DNA of 9,128 nt from Comamonadaceae bacterium (GTDB lineage Bacteria; Pseudomonadota; Gammaproteobacteria; Burkholderiales; Burkholderiaceae_C): positions 1 to 9,128 of the forward strand of contig CANHUM010000047.1 of NCBI GenBank assembly GCA_947463845.1, written 5' to 3'. A program made the position numbers and the translations under genes. The notes beneath the pieces are model-generated. The model did not search any database. It had not been told where the DNA came from and worked only from the letters and a program-made list of their open reading frames with translations. Position 1 is the stretch's first letter. Every line of letters starts with the position of its first letter. Of the stretch, positions 1 to 6,940 are shown piece by piece.

Positions 1-1980
1 AAAGAGGCCGCTGCCGTGCGTGAGGCCTTGCGCATGCGAGGCGTGGCCTCTGTCTATCTGTCAGACCGTGATTCGGTGTTTGCCAGCGACGAAGCTCGCG
101 ACCTGTGCCTGTGGCTGCGTGGTGTGGCCGAGCCGCGCGACATGCGACGTGTGCGCGCAGCCCTGGGCACACGCACCGTGGGCCTGTCGCTGGATGAGTT
201 GTATGCGCTGGCCACGCAGGACGAATTGCTGGATCAGCGGGCCGAACAGCTGCGCGATTTGCGCGCGGTTTGGCAAGGGCAGGGCGTGCTGGCCATGTTG
301 CGCCAGTCGCTGCATGTGCTGCAACTGGCCGGACGCTGGCGCGGCCAGAGTGACGGCGAGCGGCGACTGACCAATGTGCTGCATCTGGCCGAACTGCTGC
401 AATCGGCGAGCAGTCAGATCGATGGTGAACAAGCCCTGATCCGCTGGCTGGCCCAGCAGATTGACGAAGTGAACGCGGGTGGTGCAGGCGACAGCGAAGA
501 GCAAACCGTGCGGCTGGAGAGTGACGAAGACTTGGTCAAGGTCATCACCATCCACGCCAGCAAGGGCCTGGAGTACCCGGTGGTGTTTTTGCCCTTTGCG
601 CACAGCCATCGCGTGGTGGAGGCCCACAAGGCCGCGGTGTTGCAGCTGGGCGATACGCCAGAGGACCGCCACTGGACGCTGGCTTTTGACAAAGCGGACG
701 CCCGAGGCGCCGACCGTGACCGCCTGCGCGAAGACCTGCGTCTGTGGTACGTGGCGCTCACCCGTGCGCGGCATGCGTTGTGGGTGGCCTGGAGCCCGGT
801 CAAAACGGGCAACAGCGAAAAATGCCGCAACCACCTCAGTGCCCCGGGCCATTTGCTGGGTGGTGGTGAAGCCATCGACGAAGCGGGCTGGTTGCCCCAG
901 CTGCAAGCCCTGCAAACCGATGCGCAAGCGCAGTGTTTGTCGGTGCACCTGGAGGTGGCACCGCAAGACGTGCCGCTCACCGTTTGGCAGCGGCCTACCC
1001 AGACGAACCCATTGAACGAGTTGCGCGAAGCGTTGACTTGTACAGCCCGCATTGACAAGTCCTGGGGCATCGCGAGTTTTTCCCGGCTGACGCGGGACTT
1101 GTCCTCTCAGGCTTTGTCACAGCCCATCCCGCGCCCGGCCGACGACGAACCGGAAGATGAAGGCGTGGTCATGTCCTTGCCCATGGATGCGGCGTTGGAA
1201 GCGCCCTTATCTCGGAAAGGGGCGGTGCAGTCTGCCCCCTGGCACAGCTTTGCCCGTGGCCCCCATGCGGGTAACTTCTTGCACGACCAGATGGAGTGGT
1301 TGGCTGCCGATGGCTTTGCCTTGCAGCTGGGCACACCCACTGCCGAACGCCTGGCCAAGCGCTGCGAGCGCTCTGGCTACCCGGCGCAGGCCGATGGCGT
1401 GGTGCACTGGCTGGCGCGTGTGGTGGCGCAACCCCTGCATGGGCCCCTTGTGGCTTTGAACGCGCTGACAACCGTCTTGCCCGAGATGGAGTTCTGGCTG
1501 CCCGCCGAGCGCTTGCATGCGCGAGAAATCGACGCCTTGTGCCAGCAGCATTTGCTGCCCGGTCTGGCCCGTCCCCAGCTGCCCGATGCGCAACTGCATG
1601 GCATGCTCATGGGCTTCGCCGATCTGGTGTTCGAACACGAGGGGCGCTACTGGGTGCTGGACTACAAGTCCAACCATTTGGGCGTGGATGATGCGGCCTA
1701 CACCACCGAGGCCCTGAGACAGGCCATGGCCCAACACCGCTACGAAGTGCAGGCGGCGCTCTACATGCTGGCCCTGCACCGCCTGTTGCGGTCGCGGCTG
1801 GGGACGGCTTACGATCCGGCGCAACATCTGGGAGGCGCGGTTTACCTCTTCATGCGTGGCATTGACGGACCTGCCGGGGGCTGCTGCAGCTTGCCCGCTC
1901 CCGTGGCCTTGATGGACGGGCTGGACGCGATGTTGGGTTGGGGTGGGCACGCTGCACCACCACAAGGAGTGCGGGCATGA
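1..1980 (+). CDS. recB: RecBCD subunit beta (exodeoxyribonuclease V), C-terminal part; 5' end outside the window
   Basis: RecB is the 3'-5' helicase and only nuclease subunit of RecBCD, which processes double-strand DNA ends for recombination and degrades foreign linear DNA. The frame is open from base 1 and gives 659 residues, about the last 55% of a typical RecB (1180 aa in E. coli). Residue numbers count from the first codon. UvrD-type helicase motifs are visible: TIHASKGLEY at about 183-192 and WYVALTRAR at 249-257. The C-terminal nuclease domain follows: GNFLHD with the metal-ligand-type His428, EMEFW at 495-499, GFADLVF with Asp541, and LDYKSN with Asp554 and Lys556. The 13-residue Asp-Asp spacing matches my recollection of E. 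coli Asp1067/Asp1080, and Lys556 matches Lys1082. The tail (YMLALHRLLR, then GGAVYLFMRG) is also typical. All catalytic residues in view are intact. The stop overlaps the recD start, so the two are co-translated. recC is expected upstream but is not visible. Confidence 0.96.
   Translation, partial: KEAAAVREALRMRGVASVYLSDRDSVFASDEARDLCLWLRGVAEPRDMRRVRAALGTRTVGLSLDELYALATQDELLDQRAEQLRDLRAVWQGQGVLAMLRQSLHVLQLAGRWRGQSDGERRLTNVLHLAELLQSASSQIDGEQALIRWLAQQIDEVNAGGAGDSEEQTVRLESDEDLVKVITIHASKGLEYPVVFLPFAHSHRVVEAHKAAVLQLGDTPEDRHWTLAFDKADARGADRDRLREDLRLWYVALTRARHALWVAWSPVKTGNSEKCRNHLSAPGHLLGGGEAIDEAGWLPQLQALQTDAQAQCLSVHLEVAPQDVPLTVWQRPTQTNPLNELREALTCTARIDKSWGIASFSRLTRDLSSQALSQPIPRPADDEPEDEGVVMSLPMDAALEAPLSRKGAVQSAPWHSFARGPHAGNFLHDQMEWLAADGFALQLGTPTAERLAKRCERSGYPAQADGVVHWLARVVAQPLHGPLVALNALTTVLPEMEFWLPAERLHAREIDALCQQHLLPGLARPQLPDAQLHGMLMGFADLVFEHEGRYWVLDYKSNHLGVDDAAYTTEALRQAMAQHRYEVQAALYMLALHRLLRSRLGTAYDPAQHLGGAVYLFMRGIDGPAGGCCSLPAPVALMDGLDAMLGWGGHAAPPQGVRA
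1964..1969 (+). promoter_or_regulatory. Ribosome binding site of recD inside the end of recB
   Basis: A perfect AAGGAG core lies 7 bases before the ATG at 1977. The recD ATG shares bases with the recB TGA (ATGA, 1977-1980). This site decides the recD start over the in-frame upstream ATG at 1938 and indicates translational coupling of the two subunits. Confidence 0.85.
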
Positions 1981-4076
1981 AGCTGCACAAAACCCCACCA
2001 ACGGCCCTGTTGGCGCAGGCTGCACAAATGGATTGGCTCCATGACTTGCCCGAGCAGGGCTTGAGCGCTGCGCACACGGTGCAGTGGTTGCATGCCTGGG
2101 CCGAGTTGGGTTGGTTGCGCCGCCTGGACAGCGCCTTGGCCGAGCAATTGCAGCGACTGGATGCGGGTGCGTCGCCTGCTGTGCTGGTGGCGGCTGCTGT
2201 GCTGGCCCACATGGAAGGGCGCGGTCACACCTGTTTGGCGGTGCAGGCATTGGCCACCACGCCCCTGGATTTGCTGGGCTGGCCGGCCGATGCTGTCCAG
2301 GCCCCGCAGGGTTTGCAAGCCCTCTGGGCCCACATGCCACAAGGTGCAGCGGCTTGGCTGGCAGCCTTGCAGGCTGCGCCAGCGGCTTGCTTGCGCCGCG
2401 CCGATGCCCCCGACGAAGGCCAGCCCTTGGTCTTGGGCGGCTCGGCACAGGCACCTTTGCTTTACCTGCGCCGATACCGTGCCTACGAGGAACGGGTAGG
2501 CAAAAACCTGCTGCAACGGGCCCAAAGCGCGGTGCCCGTGCCCGAGGCCTTGGCGCGTACATGGCTGGACCGGTTCTTTGGCCAAGCACCCACCGATTGG
2601 CAAAAGCTCGCCTGTGCCATGGCTTTGCGGGCACATTTGTCGGTCATCACGGGTGGTCCTGGCACGGGCAAAACCTACACCGTGGCACGCTTGCTGGCGG
2701 TGCTGCTGGCTTTGCATCAGGGGTCTGGCCCCTTGCGCGTGGCCCTGGCCGCGCCCACTGGCAAAGCGGCTGCGCGACTCAAGCAGTCCATCGATGGTTC
2801 GCTGAAATCGCTCCAGCAGCAGGCGGGTGAAGACACGGCTGAGGGACTCGATCTGGACAAGCTCATCCAGCGCATGGGCCCGGCCCGCACCTTGCATGCG
2901 CTTTTGGGGGCGCGGCCCGACACCCGTTTGTTCCGCCACCATGCGGCCAACCCGCTTGATGTGGATGTGCTCATCGTGGACGAAGCCTCGATGGTGCATC
3001 TGGAAATGATGGATGCCTTGCTGCAAGCGCTGCCGCCCACGGCCCGTCTGGTCTTGCTGGGTGACAAGGATCAGCTGGCTTCGGTCGAGGCGGGTGCCGT
3101 GCTGGGCGATGTCTGTCGGGATGCGGCGCTGGGCGGATACCTGCCCGAGACGCTGCGTTATGCCCGAGCCGTGGCGGGCCAAAGCTTGCCCCCGGATTTT
3201 CACGCGTCGGACGCTCGGGCGGTATCGGCCCTGGCCCAGCAAATCGTGATGCTGCGCCAAAGCCGCCGTTTCGACGGCCCGATTGGCCAGCTCGCCCTGG
3301 CCGTGAACGCGGGCAACACCGATGCCGCTGGGGCGTGTTTCAGGTCTGCAGACCCAGTGAGCAGCCCTTTGCTGGCCTGGCAGCCCGACAGTCCCCAGGC
3401 CGTGTGTGCTCTGGCGCTGGGCCAAGCGGTCGGCACCTCGAACAAGCCGTCCTATGCAGAGTATCTGCACGCCATGAAGCAAGGCCCGGCCAGTCATCCG
3501 CCGGGCGCAGGCGGTGGTGAGCACACCACTTGGGTGCGTCGCGTGCTGCAAGCTTTTGACCGATTCAGGATTTTGTGCGCTGTGCACCAAGGCGATTGGG
3601 GCACCACCGCGCTCAATGCCGCCGTGCAAAAAGCGCTGGCCGATGCCGGGTGGTTGCAGCCGCAAGGCGAATGGTTTGCCGGTCGTCCAGTCATGGTCAC
3701 GCGCAACGACGCACAGCTGGGCGTGTTCAACGGCGATGTGGGCGTGGTCTTGCCCAATCCGCAAGGCGTGCTCAAGGTCTGGTTTCTGGATGGCGAGCAA
3801 CTGCGCTCGGTGAGCGTCTCGCGTCTGGCCCATGTCGAGACGGCTTTTGTCATGACCGTGCACAAGAGCCAGGGCTCCGAGTTCGCCCACACCGCGCTGG
3901 TTTTGCCGCCCGGTGCGGCCGATGTGCTGTCACGCGAGCTGGTCTACACCGGCATCACCCGAGCCCGCGAGCATTTCACCTTGATCGAAAGGCAGGCCGG
4001 TTTGCTCAACGCGGCCATGGCACGGCCCAGCGTGCGGGCCAGCGGCTTGCGTCATTGGTGGCATCAACTGGCGTAG
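1977..4076 (+). CDS. recD: RecBCD subunit alpha (exodeoxyribonuclease V), RecD helicase
   Basis: RecD is the 5'-3' superfamily 1B helicase of RecBCD. It drives fast unwinding and controls nuclease activity and Chi response. The protein has 699 residues. All helicase motifs are present in order: Walker A GPGTGKT at 227-233 (Lys232), motif Ia APTGKAAARL, Walker B VDEAS with Asp335-Glu336, motif III LGDKDQLASVEAG from 361, ARNDxxLGxFNGD-like TRNDAQLGVFNGD, VHKSQGSEF with His629, and VYTGITRAR at 656-664. It is about 90 residues longer than the 608-residue E. coli RecD. Much of the excess lies before the Walker A site (Lys232 here, near Lys177 in E. coli). A smaller Gly/Pro-rich stretch before DRFRILCAVHQG accounts for some of the rest. 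The start at 1977 has a perfect ribosome binding site. The last 13 bases overlap the end of a convergent minus-strand gene. The intact motifs suggest a functional enzyme. Confidence 0.96.
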   Translation: MKLHKTPPTALLAQAAQMDWLHDLPEQGLSAAHTVQWLHAWAELGWLRRLDSALAEQLQRLDAGASPAVLVAAAVLAHMEGRGHTCLAVQALATTPLDLLGWPADAVQAPQGLQALWAHMPQGAAAWLAALQAAPAACLRRADAPDEGQPLVLGGSAQAPLLYLRRYRAYEERVGKNLLQRAQSAVPVPEALARTWLDRFFGQAPTDWQKLACAMALRAHLSVITGGPGTGKTYTVARLLAVLLALHQGSGPLRVALAAPTGKAAARLKQSIDGSLKSLQQQAGEDTAEGLDLDKLIQRMGPARTLHALLGARPDTRLFRHHAANPLDVDVLIVDEASMVHLEMMDALLQALPPTARLVLLGDKDQLASVEAGAVLGDVCRDAALGGYLPETLRYARAVAGQSLPPDFHASDARAVSALAQQIVMLRQSRRFDGPIGQLALAVNAGNTDAAGACFRSADPVSSPLLAWQPDSPQAVCALALGQAVGTSNKPSYAEYLHAMKQGPASHPPGAGGGEHTTWVRRVLQAFDRFRILCAVHQGDWGTTALNAAVQKALADAGWLQPQGEWFAGRPVMVTRNDAQLGVFNGDVGVVLPNPQGVLKVWFLDGEQLRSVSVSRLAHVETAFVMTVHKSQGSEFAHTALVLPPGAADVLSRELVYTGITRAREHFTLIERQAGLLNAAMARPSVRASGLRHWWHQLA

Positions 4077-4348
4077 CCTTCACAAGCGCCCGCATTGGGC
4101 CTGCCCCGGCACTCGCGCAACATGCGCTTGTCGCGTTCGGCCTGGTTTTCTGACGAGCCTTTGTCGGTGGGCGGTTTGGGGGCTTTGCCCTGTTTGGACT
4201 TTTTGGTTTTGGCGGATTTGTCTGCCCCCGTGGTGGCGGTGAAGGTCTCTACCGCAGCGCTGTGAGAGGCCAGGCCCCACAGTGCCAAGGCCAGGATGGT
4301 GTTGGCCAGCGCCCCAGATAACTTGTGGGCCAAACGTGGTGGCTTCAT
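4064..4348 (-). CDS. Small exported protein of unknown function with a two-cysteine C-terminus
   Basis: I do not recognise a named family. The predicted product has 94 residues. Residues 1-32 look like a Sec signal peptide: a basic start (MKPPRLAHK), a hydrophobic core (ILALALWGLA) and small residues at the likely cleavage point (SAA before VETF). The mature part would be periplasmic: a short Lys/Pro/Ser-rich low-complexity linker (about 40-66), a charged stretch (ENQAERDKRML), then RECRGRPNAGACEGYAS at the end. The two cysteines (80 and 89) could form a disulfide. I chose the ATG at 4348 because AGGGAG lies 6 bases upstream and the signal peptide starts there. The in-frame ATGs at 4384 and 4381 overlap the likely -10 element. 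The gene runs against recD, and its final 13 bases overlap the recD end. It is divergent from the aminotransferase gene. The signal peptide, ribosome site and non-random tail make it likely real, but function is unknown. Confidence 0.72.
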   Translation of the reverse strand: MKPPRLAHKLSGALANTILALALWGLASHSAAVETFTATTGADKSAKTKKSKQGKAPKPPTDKGSSENQAERDKRMLRECRGRPNAGACEGYAS

Positions 4349-4354
4349 GCGGGT

Positions 4355-4360
4355 CTCCCT
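4355..4360 (-). promoter_or_regulatory. Ribosome binding site of the small exported protein
   Basis: Read on the minus strand this is AGGGAG, 6 bases before the ATG at 4348. It favours this start over the longer in-frame versions. Confidence 0.65.
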
Positions 4361-4379
4361 GATGTTTTTTGTGTTGACC

Positions 4380-4408
4380 ATCATAGGCAAAACGCGTGCT
4401 TGTGCAAA
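4380..4408 (-). promoter_or_regulatory. Candidate sigma70 promoter of the small exported protein
   Basis: On the minus strand, TTTGCA (4408-4403, 4 of 6 to the -35 consensus) is followed after 17 bases by TATGAT (4385-4380, 5 of 6 to the -10 consensus). Transcription would begin near 4373 and leave a leader of about 25 bases. I saw no equally good plus-strand promoter for the divergent aminotransferase in this 101-base gap. Inferred from motif matching only. Confidence 0.4.
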
Positions 4409-4438
4409 GCGCGACAAGGCCTGAGCAGGGCAGCCGTT

Positions 4439-4442
4439 AGGA
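4439..4442 (+). promoter_or_regulatory. Ribosome binding site of the aminotransferase gene
   Basis: AGGA lies 7 bases before the ATG at 4450. It supports that start over the later in-frame ATGs at 4474 and 4489. Confidence 0.6.
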
Positions 4443-4449
4443 TGCACCC

Positions 4450-5634
4450 ATGAACAGCACAACACCCCCTTTCATGCGCCAGGCCGTGATGGACCTGGAG
4501 GAGTCGCGCATCCGCGAAGTGGCCAACGCGGGCATGGGACGCCCGGATGTGCTGGCTTTCTGGTTTGGCGAGTCCGACGAGGTCACCCCTGACATCGTGC
4601 GCCAGGCGGCCATCGAGTCGATGCAGCGCGGCGAGACCTTTTACTCGCACAACCTGGGTCTGCCTGAGTTGCGTCTGGCTGTGTCGGATTACATGTCGGC
4701 CTTGCATGGCCCAATTGCTGTGGAGCGCCTGGCCATCACCTCGGGTGGCGTAAACGCCCTGATGCTGGCCGCGCAAGCGCTGATCGATGCCGGTGATGAG
4801 GTGGTCGCCATCACCCCCGTGTGGCCCAATCTCACGGCACAGGCGCTTGTGATGGGGGCCCAGTTGAAATGTGTGTCGCTGCGCCCCGTGGGTGGTCAGT
4901 GGCAGCTGGACATGTCTGCGCTCAAAACTGCCATCACACCCGCAACCCGGCTGCTGATCGTCAACTCCCCCAACAATCCCACAGGCTGGACATTGAGCCG
5001 AGCGGAGCAGGCAGAGATCCTGGCGCATTGCCGCAGCACGGGCACCTGGGTGCTGGCCGACGAGGTGTACGAGCGTTTGTATTACGAGGCTGACACGGCC
5101 AATGGCTGCGCCCCTTCTTTTCTGGACGTGGCCGAGCCCGACGACCGCCTGGTGGTGGTGCACAGTTTTTCCAAGAGCTTTTTGATGACCGGCTGGCGTC
5201 TGGGCTGGCTGGTCATGCCGTCCGCCATGACGGGCCACATGGGCAAGTTGATCGAGTTCAACACTTCGTGCGCGTCGGTCTTTACCCAGCGCGCTGGGGT
5301 GGTGGCTTTGCAAAACACCGCAGACATCACGCCGCGTGTGGTGGCGCACCTGAAGGCCTGCCGCGACACCCTGGTGCCCTTGCTGCAAGCAGTGCCAGGT
5401 GTGCAATTGGCCCCGGCCCGAGGCGGCATGTACGCGTTTTTCAGGCTCGAAGGGCATCTGGATTCGGTGGCCACGGCCAAGCGGCTGGTGGCCGAAGCGG
5501 GTCTGGGCCTGGCCCCTGGTGAAGCTTTTGCCCCAGAAGCGGCGGGCTGGCTGCGTTGGTGCTTTGCGTCCAAAGATCTGGCAAGGCTGAAGCAGGGCGT
5601 GGATCGGCTGAGTGTTTGGCTCAGTCAGGCCTGA
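4450..5634 (+). CDS. Pyridoxal-phosphate-dependent aminotransferase, class I/II (fold type I)
   Basis: This is a cytoplasmic PLP enzyme that moves an amino group between an amino acid and a 2-oxo acid. The substrate cannot be read from the sequence. The 394 residues match the usual length of the aspartate-aminotransferase superfamily (about 390-400). Signature residues are all present: TSGGVNAL near 97-104 in the cofactor phosphate-binding region, SPNNPTG at 173-179 (Asn176 next to the PLP ring), ADEVYE with Asp204 and Tyr207, the Schiff-base lysine Lys242 in HSFSKSF, the following GWRLGW (Arg250), and Arg369 in WLRWCFA, the expected substrate alpha-carboxylate ligand. The N-terminus (RIREVANAGMGRPDVLAFWFGESD) has the layout of aspartate/aromatic/alanine-type enzymes. 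The start at 4450 has a ribosome site. The gene is divergent from the small exported protein and 85 bases ahead of a same-strand periplasmic binding protein. That gap holds a palindrome and a candidate promoter, so co-transcription is uncertain. Class is certain; specificity is unknown. Confidence 0.92.
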   Translation: MNSTTPPFMRQAVMDLEESRIREVANAGMGRPDVLAFWFGESDEVTPDIVRQAAIESMQRGETFYSHNLGLPELRLAVSDYMSALHGPIAVERLAITSGGVNALMLAAQALIDAGDEVVAITPVWPNLTAQALVMGAQLKCVSLRPVGGQWQLDMSALKTAITPATRLLIVNSPNNPTGWTLSRAEQAEILAHCRSTGTWVLADEVYERLYYEADTANGCAPSFLDVAEPDDRLVVVHSFSKSFLMTGWRLGWLVMPSAMTGHMGKLIEFNTSCASVFTQRAGVVALQNTADITPRVVAHLKACRDTLVPLLQAVPGVQLAPARGGMYAFFRLEGHLDSVATAKRLVAEAGLGLAPGEAFAPEAAGWLRWCFASKDLARLKQGVDRLSVWLSQA

Positions 5635-5635
5635 C
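5624..5635 (+). repeat. Perfect 12-bp palindrome over the aminotransferase stop codon
   Basis: GTCAGG/CCTGAC is a gapless palindrome covering the TGA at 5632-5634. A 5-bp inverted repeat (CTGAG at 5608-5612, CTCAG at 5620-5624) lies directly before it. Neither is followed by a T-run, so I do not call a terminator. It may be a weak RNA structure at the gene end, or chance. Confidence 0.3.
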
Positions 5636-5655
5636 GGGCCCAATATGTCCCCCAA

Positions 5656-5684
5656 GCGACAAGTATTTGTCGCGCTGTTAAAGT
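5656..5684 (+). promoter_or_regulatory. Perfect palindrome overlapping a candidate promoter before the binding-protein gene
   Basis: GCGACAA (5656-5662) and TTGTCGC (5667-5673) form a perfect 7-bp inverted repeat around the 4-base loop GTAT. The left arm contains GCGACA (4 of 6 to the -35 consensus). After 17 bases comes TAAAGT (5679-5684, 4 of 6 to the -10 consensus), preceded by a TG extended -10 dinucleotide at 5676-5677. A further GTCGCG copy lies at 5683-5688. A dyad across the -35 and spacer is a usual place for a repressor. No T-run follows, so it is a poor terminator for the upstream gene. The repeat is seen directly; its role is inferred. Confidence 0.4.
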
Positions 5685-5719
5685 CGCGGTCTTCATTTTT
5701 TTCAGCCTTGGAATTGCAC

Positions 5720-6919
5720 ATGAACCGCCTTTTTGCCGCTGGCTTGCTGTCTGCCGCTGCTGCTGCCCCTGTTTTGGCCCAGAGCCCCATCAAAATTGGA
5801 GAGATCAACAGCTATTCCTCCATGCCGCAATTCACCCAGCCGTACAAACAAGGTTGGCAATTGGCAGTCGAGGAAATCAATGCCCAGGGCGGACTGCTGG
5901 GCCGCAAGATCGAAGTGATCGCCCGCGACGATGCGGGCAAGCCCGACGAAGCTTTGCGGCACGCCATCGAGCTGACATCCAAGGAAAAAGTCGACATTCT
6001 GGCCGGTGGCTTTTTGTCCAATGTGGGCTTGGCCTTGGCCGACCATGCGGTCAAAAACAAACGCTTGTTCATCGCCAGTGAGCCCTTGACCGATGCCATC
6101 GTCTGGGAAAAAGGCAACCGTTACACCTTCCGCTTGCGGGCCAGCACGTACATGCAAGCGGCCATGCTGGTGGAAGAGGCGGCCAAAATGCCCGCCAAAC
6201 GTTGGGCCACCATTGCGCCCAATTACGAATATGGCCAAAGTTCGGTGGCCAGTTTCAAGGAATTGCTCAAGGCCAAGCGCCCCGATGTCGAGTTCGTGAG
6301 TGAGCAGTGGCCGGCGTTGGGCAAGATCGATGCGGGCAGCACGTTGACGGCCACCATGGCCGCCCGGCCCGACGCGGTGTTCAATGTGACCTTTGGCGCA
6401 GACCTGGCCCGATTGGTGCGTGAAGGCAATCAGCGCAACATTTTCCCGAAAATGCCTGTGGTCTCCATGTTGTCGGGCGAGCCCGAATACCTGGAGGTGC
6501 TCAAGGACGAGACCCCCAAGGGCTGGATCGTGACGGGTTACCCCTGGGACCAGATCGACACCCGCGAACATGCCAGCTTCGCTGCCAACTACTACCGCAA
6601 GTTCAACGAGAACCCCAAGCTGGGCTCGGTGGTGGGTTACGCCACCATGCAAGCGATCTTCGCGGGCATCAAAAAAGCAGGCAGCGTGGACAATGAAAAA
6701 CTGGTGCTGGCCATGAGGGGTTTGAAGTTCAGCACGCCTTTCGGGCCTGCCGAATTCCGTGCCATTGACCAGCAATCGACCATGGGGGCCTATGTGGGCA
6801 AGCTCGATCAGCGCGGCGGCAAAGGCACCATGGTGCAGTGGCGCTATGCCGATGGCAAAAACCATTTGCCCACGGATGCCTACGTACGCGCCCGCCGCCC
6901 GGCCGATGCCATGAAATAA
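5720..6919 (+). CDS. Periplasmic substrate-binding protein of a branched-chain amino acid (HAAT/LivJ-type) ABC transporter
   Basis: This protein captures a small solute in the periplasm and hands it to an ABC importer. The fold is the type I periplasmic binding protein (Peripla_BP_6) used for leucine/isoleucine/valine, other amino acids, amides, urea or aromatic acids. The 399 residues start with a clear signal peptide: MNRLFAAGLLSAAAAAPVLA, with cleavage expected after Ala20. The mature protein opens with the family pattern: IKIGEINSYSS, then GWQLAVEEINAQGGLLGRKI, then EVIARDDAGKPDEAL. Later come DILAGGFLSNVGLALA, IAPNYEYGQSSVASFKELLK and PDAVFNVTFGADLARLVREG. I chose the ATG at 5720 because the signal peptide begins there. 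The Shine-Dalgarno match is weak (GGAA, 7 bases upstream), and longer in-frame starts would bury the signal peptide. No liv-type permease or ATPase gene lies beside it: the next gene converges 12 bases away. The ligand cannot be predicted. Confidence 0.9.
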   Translation: MNRLFAAGLLSAAAAAPVLAQSPIKIGEINSYSSMPQFTQPYKQGWQLAVEEINAQGGLLGRKIEVIARDDAGKPDEALRHAIELTSKEKVDILAGGFLSNVGLALADHAVKNKRLFIASEPLTDAIVWEKGNRYTFRLRASTYMQAAMLVEEAAKMPAKRWATIAPNYEYGQSSVASFKELLKAKRPDVEFVSEQWPALGKIDAGSTLTATMAARPDAVFNVTFGADLARLVREGNQRNIFPKMPVVSMLSGEPEYLEVLKDETPKGWIVTGYPWDQIDTREHASFAANYYRKFNENPKLGSVVGYATMQAIFAGIKKAGSVDNEKLVLAMRGLKFSTPFGPAEFRAIDQQSTMGAYVGKLDQRGGKGTMVQWRYADGKNHLPTDAYVRARRPADAMK

Positions 6920-6924
6920 AGCCT

Positions 6925-6940
6925 CAGCGCTTCATCGCTG
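6925..6940 (-). terminator. Weak candidate terminator between the convergent binding-protein and mnmC genes
   Basis: CAGCG (6925-6929) and CGCTG (6936-6940) make a 5-bp stem with a 6-base loop that includes the mnmC stop. On the minus strand the hairpin is followed by the fairly T-rich AGGCTTTATTT, which suits termination of mnmC better than of the plus-strand gene. The stem is short, so this is tentative. Confidence 0.35.

Noticed and set aside
1207..2634. Minus-strand open frame of 475 codons opposite recB/recD
   Set aside because: Low-complexity Pro/Ala/Arg translation with no domain. It lies opposite the RecB nuclease domain, which is clearly coding.
3343..3354. Perfect 12-bp palindrome GGTCTGCAGACC inside recD
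   Set aside because: A single copy within coding sequence and without positional logic. Chance is the simplest explanation.
1842..3890. Long open frame on the minus strand opposite the end of recB and most of recD (682 codons)
   Set aside because: It mirrors recD, whose helicase motifs are all intact. The translation is rich in His/Gln/Arg with no recognisable domain, as expected from the antisense of GC-rich DNA.
5612..5719. N-terminal extension of the binding protein from an upstream in-frame ATG
   Set aside because: It would put 36 residues in front of a clear signal peptide and overlap the aminotransferase end and the candidate promoter.
4381..5808. Minus-strand open frame of 475 codons opposite the aminotransferase
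   Set aside because: The plus strand has every PLP-enzyme signature residue. The antisense translation shows no family features.
5702..6865. Minus-strand open frame of 387 codons opposite the binding protein
   Set aside because: It is the shadow of a well-supported periplasmic binding protein with a signal peptide.
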